Assembly: GCA_026987195.1 (NCBI GenBank)
Contig: JALSNC010000130.1
Span: forward strand, 1-42,446
Reading direction: 5' to 3'
DNA from: Desulfobulbaceae bacterium
GTDB taxonomy: Bacteria; Desulfobacterota; Desulfobulbia; Desulfobulbales; Desulfobulbaceae
DNA: 42,446 nucleotides
The translations under genes and the position numbers were made by a program. Within the stretch, counting starts at the first letter, position 1; every line of letters begins with the position of its first letter. This document shows positions 8,230-15,337 of this stretch, piece after piece. A model generated the notes under the pieces. The model was given only the letters and a program-made list of their open reading frames with translations. It had not been told where the DNA came from and searched no databases.

Positions 8230-9924
8230 ATGAGCACACAAAGCCAGACCAGTGACAGACCGCTGGACTTCATCCGCCAGATCATCAAGGCCGACCTGGA
8301 ATCAGGGAAACACAGGCAGGTCATCACCCGCTTCCCGCCCGAGCCCAACGGCTATCTCCATATCGGCCATGCCAAGTCCATCTGCCTCAACTTCGGTATT
8401 GCCCGGGAGTACAACTCGGTCTGTCACCTGCGTTTCGACGACACCAACCCGTGCAAGGAAGAGACCAAGTATGTGGAGGCCATCAAGGAGGACGTCCACT
8501 GGCTCGGTTTCGACTGGGGTGAGCATCTCTACTATGCCTCGGACTACTTCGACAGGCTCTACGAATATGCCCTGCAGCTCATCCGCATGGGCAAGGCCTA
8601 TGTCTGCGACCTGAGCAGCGAGGAGATCCGCAGGTACCGCGGCACCCTGACCGAGCCTGGCAGGGAGAGCCCCTACCGCAACCGGTCGGTGGAGGAGAAC
8701 CTGGACCTCTTCACCCGGATGAAGAACGGGGAGTTCGACGAAGGTTCCAGGGTACTGCGGGCCAGGATCGACATGGCCTCGCCCAACATCCTGATGCGGG
8801 ACCCGGTCCTCTACCGGATCATGAAGGCGTCCCACCACCGGACCGGCGACAAGTGGTGCATCTATCCCATGTACGACTTCACCCACTGCCTGTCCGACAT
8901 GCTGGAGGGCATCACCCACTCCCTCTGCACCCTGGAGTTCGAGAACAACCGCGCCCTCTACGACTGGGTGCTCGACACCCTGCAGACGCCCTGCCATCCG
9001 CAGCAGATCGAATTTGCCCGCCTCAACATCAACTACACGGTGATGAGCAAGCGCAAACTGCTGCAGCTCGTGGAAGAGGGACACGTGCAGGGCTGGGACG
9101 ATCCGCGTATGCTGACCCTCTCGGGACTGCGAAGACGCGGCTACACACCGGCCTCCATCCGCAACTTCTGCGATTCCATCGGTATCGGCAAACGGGAGTC
9201 CTGGATCGACATGGGCGTGCTGGAGAACGCGGTCCGCGACGACCTCAACGTGCACGCACCGCGGAGGATGGGCGTGCTCAGGCCGCTGAAGGTGGTGATC
9301 ACCAACTACCCGGAAGATGCGGAAGAGGAACTGGAGGCGCTCAACCATCCCAAGGACCCTTCCATGGGCACCAGGCGGATCCCCTTCTGCCGCGAGATCT
9401 ACATAGAGGCCGACGACTTCATGGAGGATGCGCCCCGGAAGTTCTTCCGCCTGAGCGTAGGCCGCGAGGTACGGCTGCGCTACGCCTACTTTATCACCTG
9501 CCGGGAGGTGATAAAGAACGAAGAGGGCGAGATCATCGAACTGCGCTGCACCTACGATCCCGAGACCCGCGGCGGCTCGGCCCCGGACGGCCGCAAGGTC
9601 AAGGGCACCATCCACTGGGTATCGGCGCGCCACGGCATCAGGGCCGAGGTGCGGCTCTACGACCGCCTGTTCACCGTCGAGCACCCGGACATGGACAAGG
9701 AGAAGGACTTCAAGGAATTCATCAATCCCGACTCCCTGGAGATCCTGCCCGATGCCATCCTCGAACCCGGCCTGGCCGATGCCGCAAAGGGCGACCGGTT
9801 CCAGTTCGAGCGCCAGGGCTACTTCTGCCCCGACAGCAGGGAGAGCCGACCCGGCCGGCCGGTCTTCAACCGGATCGTCACCCTGCGTGACACCTGGGCA
9901 AAGATGAGAAAAAAACAACCGTAG
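8230..9924 (+). CDS. glnS: glutamine--tRNA ligase
   Basis: Class I synthetase that charges tRNA-Gln directly. The 564-residue product has the family opening [20 protein letters not shown] with the HIGH motif, then [10 protein letters not shown], the VMSKRKL form of KMSKS near residue 275, and a C-terminal anticodon-binding beta-barrel region. Length is typical (about 555). The frame continues upstream into gltX; the ATG at 8230 fits the family N-terminus, although its ribosome-binding site is weak, so translation may be coupled to gltX 52 bases upstream. The presence of GlnS agrees with the tRNA-Gln gene nearby. Confidence 0.96.
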   Translation: MSTQSQTSDRPLDFIRQIIKADLESGKHRQVITRFPPEPNGYLHIGHAKSICLNFGIAREYNSVCHLRFDDTNPCKEETKYVEAIKEDVHWLGFDWGEHLYYASDYFDRLYEYALQLIRMGKAYVCDLSSEEIRRYRGTLTEPGRESPYRNRSVEENLDLFTRMKNGEFDEGSRVLRARIDMASPNILMRDPVLYRIMKASHHRTGDKWCIYPMYDFTHCLSDMLEGITHSLCTLEFENNRALYDWVLDTLQTPCHPQQIEFARLNINYTVMSKRKLLQLVEEGHVQGWDDPRMLTLSGLRRRGYTPASIRNFCDSIGIGKRESWIDMGVLENAVRDDLNVHAPRRMGVLRPLKVVITNYPEDAEEELEALNHPKDPSMGTRRIPFCREIYIEADDFMEDAPRKFFRLSVGREVRLRYAYFITCREVIKNEEGEIIELRCTYDPETRGGSAPDGRKVKGTIHWVSARHGIRAEVRLYDRLFTVEHPDMDKEKDFKEFINPDSLEILPDAILEPGLADAAKGDRFQFERQGYFCPDSRESRPGRPVFNRIVTLRDTWAKMRKKQP

Positions 9925-9931
9925 GCATCAA

Positions 9932-9951
9932 CCTGCACGAGTCTGTGCAGG
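9932..9951 (+). terminator. small hairpin after glnS
   Basis: Seven-base perfect arms CCTGCAC and GTGCAGG around a 6-base loop start 8 bases after the glnS stop codon. No T-run follows, so intrinsic termination is uncertain. The family A hairpin starts 38 bases further on. Confidence 0.35.
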
Positions 9952-9988
9952 CCGCCTTCAGCGCCATCATCTGCCCAGTCATTCAGTC

Positions 9989-10146
9989 GTAAGCGCTCAC
10001 AAGCACCGCATCTTTGCACGGGCGTGCCTGTCCGCATAGGTAGGCTATAGCGGTCAGGCACGCCTGCACAAATCTGCGGCCCCTGAGAGCGCTTACAGCA
10101 TTGTGGTCGAAAAAACCGGTGGTTGGTTATCCCGTGAGGGGTTACA
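9989..10146 (+). repeat. family A element, full length, short core (A2)
   Basis: Starts GTAAGCGCTCACAAG, folds back through GCGTGCCTG...CAGGCACGC arms around AGGTAGGCTATAG, and closes with CCTGAGAGCGCTTAC. It then has the tail: CATTGTGGTCGAAAAAACC, GGTGGTTGGTTATC and CCGTGAGGGGTTAC. It follows glnS and points towards ccoN, sense to both. Confidence 0.88.
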
Positions 10147-10179
10147 TTCAGTCACCTGTCCGGCCGGTCCTGTTTCCCT

Positions 10180-10243
10180 GTAACCGCTCCCAGGGACCGC
10201 ACGCAATCTTTGTTTACCTCTTTGCACGGTCGTGCCTGTCCGC
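10180..10243 (+). repeat. family A fragment (A2b)
   Basis: Left arm only of the long-core form: GTAACCGCTCCCAGGGACC, then TTTACCTCTTTGCACGG, then TCGTGCCTGTCCGC. It has the same direction as A2. The opposite arm and tail are missing. Confidence 0.65.
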
Positions 10244-10294
10244 TCATCCCAGCTCGCTCTGAGGCTTTCGTTGCCGCCCGCCTGCCGTGTACCG

Positions 10295-10345
10295 GTAAAA
10301 GCATCTCTATTTTCAAGCAGTTACCGATATCGACGGACTATTACG
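10295..10345 (-). repeat. family B repeat, diverged (B7)
   Basis: Read on the minus strand: CGTAATAGTCCGTCG, ATATCGGTAACTGC, TTGAAAATAGAG, then GCTTTTAC. It is alignable to the consensus over its whole length with many changes. It lies in the 627-base glnS-ccoN gap, about 210 bases before ccoN. Confidence 0.55.
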
Positions 10346-10439
10346 TGGAGCGGCGGTCCCTTCAAAATACCTGCCGGTCCGGCAACTTGCCCACTGGAAC
10401 AGCGGGGAAGGGAAAAATACCTCCCGGCAATAATAACTA

Positions 10440-10467
10440 TTGACTTTCTCATCTCATCTGATAATAA
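10440..10467 (+). promoter_or_regulatory. candidate promoter region of the cbb3 cluster
   Basis: TTGACT (10440-10445) is followed after 16 bases by TAATAA (10462-10467) in the only AT-rich patch before ccoN. An inverted repeat AAATT/AATTT with a 5-base gap (10466-10480) overlaps the downstream edge and could be an operator. No clear FNR box was found. Confidence 0.35.
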
Positions 10468-10551
10468 ATTCTGTTAATTTATGGTTACATTGTAGTACGA
10501 TAAGGACCAAGAGGATTGAAAGCGCGGACCCAAAGCCAAAGGAGGAACAGT

Positions 10552-11967
10552 ATGCAGAAGGCCCGGTATGACACCGACATCGTCCGAAGCTTCGTCAACT
10601 GGAGCATTGTCTGGGGGCTGGTCGCCGTTCTGGTCGGGGTGATTGTCTCCTTCCAGATGGTCAATCCGTCCCTCAACTTTCCGCCCTACTTCACCTTTGG
10701 CCGTCTGCGGCCCATCCACACCAACGCGGGCATCTACGGCTGGGGGGTGGGCGTCATCTTCGCCACCTTCCTCTACATGGTGCAGCGGCTCTGCCGCACG
10801 CCGCTCTGGAGCCCGAAGCTGGCACGGTTCCAGCTCTGGTTCTTCAATGCCACCATCATCGCCTCGGCAGTCACCCTGCTGCTGGGCTATACCACCAGCA
10901 AGGAGTACCACGAGATGGAATGGCCCATCGATATCATGGTTGTGGTCCTCTGGGTGGCCTTTGCGGTGAACGTCATCATGACCATCATCAAGCGGAAAGA
11001 GGAGCGAATGTACATCTCCCTCTGGTACATGATGGCCTCGCTCATCGGGGTGGCGATCCTCTACGTGGTCAACGCGGCCGAGGTCCCGGTATCGCTGTTC
11101 AAGTCCTATTCGGCCTACGCCGGCACCAATGACGCCAACGTGGAGTGGTGGTTCGGTCACAACGCCGTGGCCATGGCCCTCACCGCCCCGCCGCTGGCCA
11201 TGTTCTATTACTTCCTGCCCAAGACCACCCGGGTGCCCATCTACAGCCACCGGCTGTCCATCATCTCCTTCTGGAGCCTGATCTTCATGTATCTCTGGAC
11301 CGGGGCCCACCACCTGCTCTGGACCCCGGTGCCGGACTGGATCCAGACCCTGGCCATGGCCTTTTCCCTGATGCTGATCGCGCCCTCCTGGGGCTCGGTC
11401 TTCAACGGGTATCTGTCCATGAACGGCCAGTGGCACCAGATGCGGGACAACTACCTGGTCAAGTTTCTCATCGTCGGCATCACCTTCTACGGCCTGCAGA
11501 CCCTGCAGGGCCCCATGCAGGCGATCCGGACCTTCTCGGCCTTCATCCACTATACCGACTGGATACCGGCCCATATCCACATGGGCACCATGGGCTGGGT
11601 CTCCATGATCGCCTTTGCCTCCATCTACTACCTTGTCCCTCGGATCTACGGCCGGCAGCTCTATTCCATTCCCCTGGCCAACCTCCAGTTCTGGCTGATC
11701 CTCATCGGCCAGCTCATGTGGTCGATTTCCCTCTGGATCGCCGGCGTCCTGCAGGCCGGAATGTGGACCGCCATGAATCCGGACGGCAGCCTGACCTACA
11801 CCTTCATGGAGACCATGGTCGAGATGTATCCCTACTGGTGGATCCGGGCCGCAGGCGGCCTGGTCTACCTGGCCGGGATCATCGTCTTCATCTATAACCT
11901 TGTCATGACGGTGCGCAGGGGGGAGAACGCGACCGTCGCAACCGTCGCAGCCGAGGGGAGGGCCTGA
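10552..11967 (+). CDS. ccoN: cbb3-type cytochrome c oxidase subunit I
   Basis: Catalytic, membrane-embedded subunit of the high-affinity C-family oxygen reductase. It reduces O2 to water and pumps protons. The 471-residue protein has about 12 membrane segments and all expected ligands: His56 and His343 region for the low-spin heme b (PIHTNAGIYGWG, HIHMGTMGW), His203, His253 and His254 for CuB, His341 or 343 for heme b3, and the cross-linked Tyr247 six residues before the His pair. AAAGGAGG at 10538-10545 fixes the start. The predicted upstream extension is not used. It heads a plus-strand cluster of nine genes. Confidence 0.96.
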   Translation: MQKARYDTDIVRSFVNWSIVWGLVAVLVGVIVSFQMVNPSLNFPPYFTFGRLRPIHTNAGIYGWGVGVIFATFLYMVQRLCRTPLWSPKLARFQLWFFNATIIASAVTLLLGYTTSKEYHEMEWPIDIMVVVLWVAFAVNVIMTIIKRKEERMYISLWYMMASLIGVAILYVVNAAEVPVSLFKSYSAYAGTNDANVEWWFGHNAVAMALTAPPLAMFYYFLPKTTRVPIYSHRLSIISFWSLIFMYLWTGAHHLLWTPVPDWIQTLAMAFSLMLIAPSWGSVFNGYLSMNGQWHQMRDNYLVKFLIVGITFYGLQTLQGPMQAIRTFSAFIHYTDWIPAHIHMGTMGWVSMIAFASIYYLVPRIYGRQLYSIPLANLQFWLILIGQLMWSISLWIAGVLQAGMWTAMNPDGSLTYTFMETMVEMYPYWWIRAAGGLVYLAGIIVFIYNLVMTVRRGENATVATVAAEGRA

Positions 11968-11969
11968 TC

Positions 11970-12845
11970 ATGTGGGAAAAGAAACCTATTCTGTTCATGC
12001 TGCTGGCCACCGGCGCCATCCTGGTGGGCACCCTGATCACCATGGTACTGCCCTTTGCCTGGGTCAACACCGAGGCCGACCGCATCGAAACGGTCACGCC
12101 CTACACGGCCCTGCAGCAGGAGGGGCGCGACATCTATATCCGCGAGGGCTGCAACAACTGCCACACCCAGACCGTGCGGCCGCTGGTTGCCGAGGTCCTG
12201 CGGTACGGTGACTACTCCAAGAGCGGCGAGTTCGTCTACGACCGGCCCTTTCTCTGGGGCTCCAAGCGGACCGGCCCGGATCTGGCCCGCATCGGCGGCA
12301 AGTACCCCGACGAGTGGCACTACAAGCACATGGCCTCGCCGCGTTCCATGGTGCCGCGCACCAACATGCCTGCCTATGCGTGGCTGGCGGACAACAAGCT
12401 CGATCCGCAGATGATCCGCCGCAAGATGGATGTGCTCGGCTTCCCCTATACCGAGGAAGAGATCAACGCACTGGCCGACAAGACCGAGATGGACGCCATC
12501 ATCGCCTACATGCAGAAACTGGGCACCGGCATTCCCTGGCACGAAGCTGCCGCCACCACCATTGTCGGCGAACTGAAAAACCCGTATACCGGTGTCGATC
12601 ATGCGACCATGGAACCCTGGGAGAAACTCTATGAGGCCAACTGCGCCGCCTGCCACGGCGAGCACGAGGAAGGCGATATCGGGCCCGAGCTGGACGGCAG
12701 CGCCTACGAGGAAAATGAACTCTTCGAGATCATCTACAAGGGCGTGCCGGAAAACGGCATGCCCGCCTTTTCCAGCCTCGGCTCCGACAAGGTCTGGAAG
12801 CTGGTCAACTTCATCAAATACTACACCCAGGGAGAAGATCACTAG
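11970..12845 (+). CDS. ccoO: cbb3 oxidase subunit II fused to a second cytochrome c domain
   Basis: Membrane-anchored cytochrome c that feeds electrons to CcoN. Residues 1-200 are an ordinary CcoO: one N-terminal helix (about 8-28), the heme site CNNCHTQ (61-67) and ligand Met133 in TNMPAY. Unusually, an extra domain of about 80 residues follows, with a second heme site CAACHGE (225-231) and Met264 in NGMPAF. It resembles a CcoP-type class I cytochrome c. The fusion explains why the later CcoP-like peptide has no heme motif. The gene starts two bases after ccoN, with GAGGGGAGGG as its ribosome-binding site. Confidence 0.93.
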   Translation: MWEKKPILFMLLATGAILVGTLITMVLPFAWVNTEADRIETVTPYTALQQEGRDIYIREGCNNCHTQTVRPLVAEVLRYGDYSKSGEFVYDRPFLWGSKRTGPDLARIGGKYPDEWHYKHMASPRSMVPRTNMPAYAWLADNKLDPQMIRRKMDVLGFPYTEEEINALADKTEMDAIIAYMQKLGTGIPWHEAAATTIVGELKNPYTGVDHATMEPWEKLYEANCAACHGEHEEGDIGPELDGSAYEENELFEIIYKGVPENGMPAFSSLGSDKVWKLVNFIKYYTQGEDH

Positions 12846-12992
12846 ATGGATCTGGCATCGATTCTCTATCTTGGCGTCACCTTTGGCCTGTTTGTGATCT
12901 TTGCCCTGATCGTCCTGCGCACTTACAGCAAAAAGCGCCGGAAAGATGGGGAGATCGCCAAATACCGTATGCTCGAGGATGACGACGATTGA
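12846..12992 (+). CDS. ccoQ: CcoQ-like small subunit
   Basis: A 48-residue peptide beginning MDLASILYLGVTFGLFVIF, with one membrane helix (about 5-24), a basic patch (KKRRK) and an acidic end, KYRMLEDDDD. Size, position directly after ccoO with no spacer, and the single helix fit CcoQ/FixQ, which stabilises the oxidase. The tail closely resembles that of CcoS encoded 5 kb downstream (KYRMLDDDE), so a CcoS-like identity is also possible. Confidence 0.75.
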   Translation: MDLASILYLGVTFGLFVIFALIVLRTYSKKRRKDGEIAKYRMLEDDDD

Positions 12993-13012
12993 CACATAAA
13001 GGAGGCACTCCC

Positions 13013-13258
13013 ATGACCACCCATGACACTCTCCATGACGAAACACTCGAGGCGCCCTTTGACGGGATCGAAGAAAACAGGGAAAATCCGCCCCCTGTCT
13101 ACTTCAACATCCTCTATTACGGCCTCATCATCTGGGCGGTGCTGTTCATAGGCTACTTTCTCTTCAGCGGCTGGAGTTCACATGCTGAATTCCAGGCCAA
13201 AATGAAGGCCCACCAGGAACGGGTAACCGCCGGCGTGCAACAGGGCCGGCAGCAGTAG
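13013..13258 (+). CDS. stand-alone N-terminal (FixP_N) part of CcoP, without heme
   Basis: An 81-residue protein. Residues 18-55 match the membrane-anchor region of CcoP/FixP: a DGIEENRENPPP turn, then a helix around residues 33-52, then GWSSHAEFQ. Normal CcoP continues with two cytochrome c domains; this one ends after about 25 polar residues with no CxxCH motif. The heme domain appears to have moved to CcoO. AAAGGAGG eight bases before 13013 chooses this ATG over an upstream one at 12989. Family A element A3 begins 52 bases after the stop. Confidence 0.82.
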   Translation: MTTHDTLHDETLEAPFDGIEENRENPPPVYFNILYYGLIIWAVLFIGYFLFSGWSSHAEFQAKMKAHQERVTAGVQQGRQQ

Positions 13259-13310
13259 CTCCTGCGTGCCGCGGACCCGATATGCGGCAGGTCCGGGGTG
13301 ACCATGGCCG

Positions 13311-13469
13311 GTAAGCACTCACAGGAACCGCATCTTTGCACGGGTGTGCCTGGCCGCATAGGTAGGCTATAGCGGCCAGGCACGCCCGCACAAATCTGCG
13401 GCCTCCTGAGAGCGCTTACACCATTGTGTGCGGACAAACCGATGGTTAGCCATCCCGTGAGGAGTTACC
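13311..13469 (+). repeat. family A element, short core, running into ccoG (A3)
   Basis: Best-formed copy. Core arms GTAAGCACTCACAGG and CCTGAGAGCGCTTAC, with inner arms GTGCCTGGCCGC and GCGGCCAGGCAC around a 14-base loop, make a nearly perfect hairpin of about 105 bases. The tail contains the perfect small hairpin GATGGTTAGCCATC and ends CCGTGAGGAGTTACC directly before the ccoG ATG. Other copies have GAGGGG at this place; here it is GAGGAG, a ribosome-binding site. Confidence 0.9.
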
Positions 13470-14744
13470 ATGGCCGTTCCCCCGGCCGGATATTTCATGA
13501 ACGGCAACAACCGCCCCATAGGTCCCCGGCGGACCCGGCTGCAGTGGATCCTCACCCTGCTCTTTCTGCTTGCGCCCTGGTTCAAGGTGGACGGCAGGAG
13601 TCTTGTCCGTATCGACATCCCTGGCCAGCGCCTCTACCTGGCCGGCCAGGTCCTGCGCATTGAAGAACTCTACCTGGTCCTGCTGGCAGTCCTGGTCTTC
13701 ATCCTCACCTTTCTCCTGGTCACCGTGATCCTGGGCCGGGTCTGGTGTGGCTGGCTCTGTCCGCAGACAACCTTTTCCGACCTGGCCCAGTGGCTTGCCC
13801 GGACCCTGGGCCTCAGGGTGCGCCACAACCGCCTGCAGGGCGAGCTGTGGCGCCGGGCCCTGCTGCAGCCGCTTTTTCTGATCGTTGCCCTGGTCAGCAG
13901 CTGTGGCCTGCTCTGGTACTTCATACCGCCGCAGGTCTTTTTTGCCCGCCTCTCTGCCTTCGATCTGCCGGCACCGGCCTGGATCACTCTGGGCCTGGTC
14001 ACCCTGGTCATCTACCTTGACCTGGCCCTGGTGCGGCGCCTGGTATGCCGCGACTTCTGTCCCTACGGCCGCATCCAGACCGCCCTGATCAGCCCGGTGA
14101 CCCTGACCCTGCACCTGCCACCGGAAGAACAGGCGAACTGCATCGACTGCGGCGCCTGCGTGCGGGCCTGCCCCATGGAGATCGATATCCGGCAGGGGTT
14201 GCAGGTGGAATGCATCAGTTGTGCCCGCTGCCTGGACGCCTGCCGCAGGGTCATGGCCGGCCGCAACAGGCCCGGGCTCATCCGCTACACCTTCGGTCTG
14301 GAGGGCAAGGGAATCCGTGCCCTTCTCGACGTGCGTGTCCTGCTGCCGGCCGCGGCCATCCTGGCGCTGCTGGTGGTGCTGGTGGTCCTGCTGGGCAACC
14401 GGCCCGTGGCCTCTCTCAAGGTGGCGGTTTCCCACACCGCACCCCAGCGGCGACTGGCAGACGGGCGGATCGGCACCTTCTTCAATGCCTGGGTGCACAA
14501 CCGTGGCCGGCAGGAGGCCACCTACATCATCCGTGCCATGGACGCGGCCTCTGGCAGCCCCCTGATCCTCAAGGGCCAGACCCGGATCAAAATGGCGGCG
14601 GGCCGGAACCGGCGCCTGGACTTTATCCTCATCACCCCGCGCCATGGCGCACGCGAGGTCCGGTTCATCCTCGAGGACAGCAGCGGCCGACAGGTGGCCG
14701 GGGCCGGGGCCCGGGTGGTGGCCGACATGGAGAAAGCCCCATGA
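13470..14744 (+). CDS. ccoG: cytochrome c oxidase accessory protein CcoG/FixG
   Basis: Membrane iron-sulfur protein needed for cbb3 assembly; CcoG is reported to reduce Cu(II) to Cu(I). The 424-residue protein has about five helices, WCGWLCPQTTF near residue 95, DFCPYGRIQ near 200, and two ferredoxin-type sites near 225-260 (CIDCGACVRACP and CISCARCLDAC). A periplasmic Ig-like C-terminal domain follows. Its start codon directly abuts family A element A3, which supplies the GAGGAG ribosome-binding site. It is probably read from the ccoN transcript through A3. Confidence 0.95.
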   Translation: MAVPPAGYFMNGNNRPIGPRRTRLQWILTLLFLLAPWFKVDGRSLVRIDIPGQRLYLAGQVLRIEELYLVLLAVLVFILTFLLVTVILGRVWCGWLCPQTTFSDLAQWLARTLGLRVRHNRLQGELWRRALLQPLFLIVALVSSCGLLWYFIPPQVFFARLSAFDLPAPAWITLGLVTLVIYLDLALVRRLVCRDFCPYGRIQTALISPVTLTLHLPPEEQANCIDCGACVRACPMEIDIRQGLQVECISCARCLDACRRVMAGRNRPGLIRYTFGLEGKGIRALLDVRVLLPAAAILALLVVLVVLLGNRPVASLKVAVSHTAPQRRLADGRIGTFFNAWVHNRGRQEATYIIRAMDAASGSPLILKGQTRIKMAAGRNRRLDFILITPRHGAREVRFILEDSSGRQVAGAGARVVADMEKAP

Positions 14745-14847
14745 CGCGGGTCGTGGAACGTGGTACCCTGTATCAACCCCTATACATTCACAACCAACCT
14801 GCGGCAACGCCTGAACGGAGCGACTCTTCAGGCAGGAATATTATCCC

Positions 14848-15309
14848 ATGAAAAACACAGACCAGCCAGTCAATATCTATCCCCTGCTGATCCTGCTCCT
14901 GATCGCGGCCTTCCTGGTCTTCTCGGCCTGGTCCGCCCACCGGGCCACCAGTCTCGGCAGCCGGGTGACCGATGCCAGCTATTACAGCAAGGGGCTGAAA
15001 TACAACTCCACCGAGGTGGAACGACGGGCAGCCGAGGTCCTGGGCTGGAAACTGGACACCCGTCTCGACCGGCGGACGCTCATCTTCCGCCTCAGCGACC
15101 GCAACGGCCATGCCATCAGCGGGGCCGCCGGTTCCCTCTATCTGGCGATCCCCGACGCGGCGGAGAACGTCTACCTCCCCCTGACCGAGACCGGGCCCGG
15201 CCGCTACCAGGTGACACTTGACCACACCCTCTCCGGTGCCATCCAGGCCCGGCTCGAACTGGAGCGTAACGGGGCCCGGCTCAACCGTCACCTGCTGCTC
15301 AATCCCTGA
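14848..15309 (+). CDS. ccoH: FixH-family cbb3 assembly protein
   Basis: A 153-residue protein with one N-terminal helix (about 11-30) and a periplasmic beta domain. The pattern SYYSKGLKYNSTEVERRAAE followed by a C-terminal sandwich ending LRL-like beta strands is typical of FixH/CcoH, an assembly factor of the cbb3 oxidase. It lies 103 bases after ccoG, a gap in which I see no other gene. Its ribosome-binding site is weak (AGGCAGGA). Confidence 0.88.
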   Translation: MKNTDQPVNIYPLLILLLIAAFLVFSAWSAHRATSLGSRVTDASYYSKGLKYNSTEVERRAAEVLGWKLDTRLDRRTLIFRLSDRNGHAISGAAGSLYLAIPDAAENVYLPLTETGPGRYQVTLDHTLSGAIQARLELERNGARLNRHLLLNP

Positions 15310-15337
15310 GTTCTCTCGCCTCCTTCCCGCCCGGACC

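Noticed and set aside
10440..10480. FNR/ANR binding site before ccoN
   Set aside because: TTGAC is present, but the matching half-site at the correct spacing is absent.
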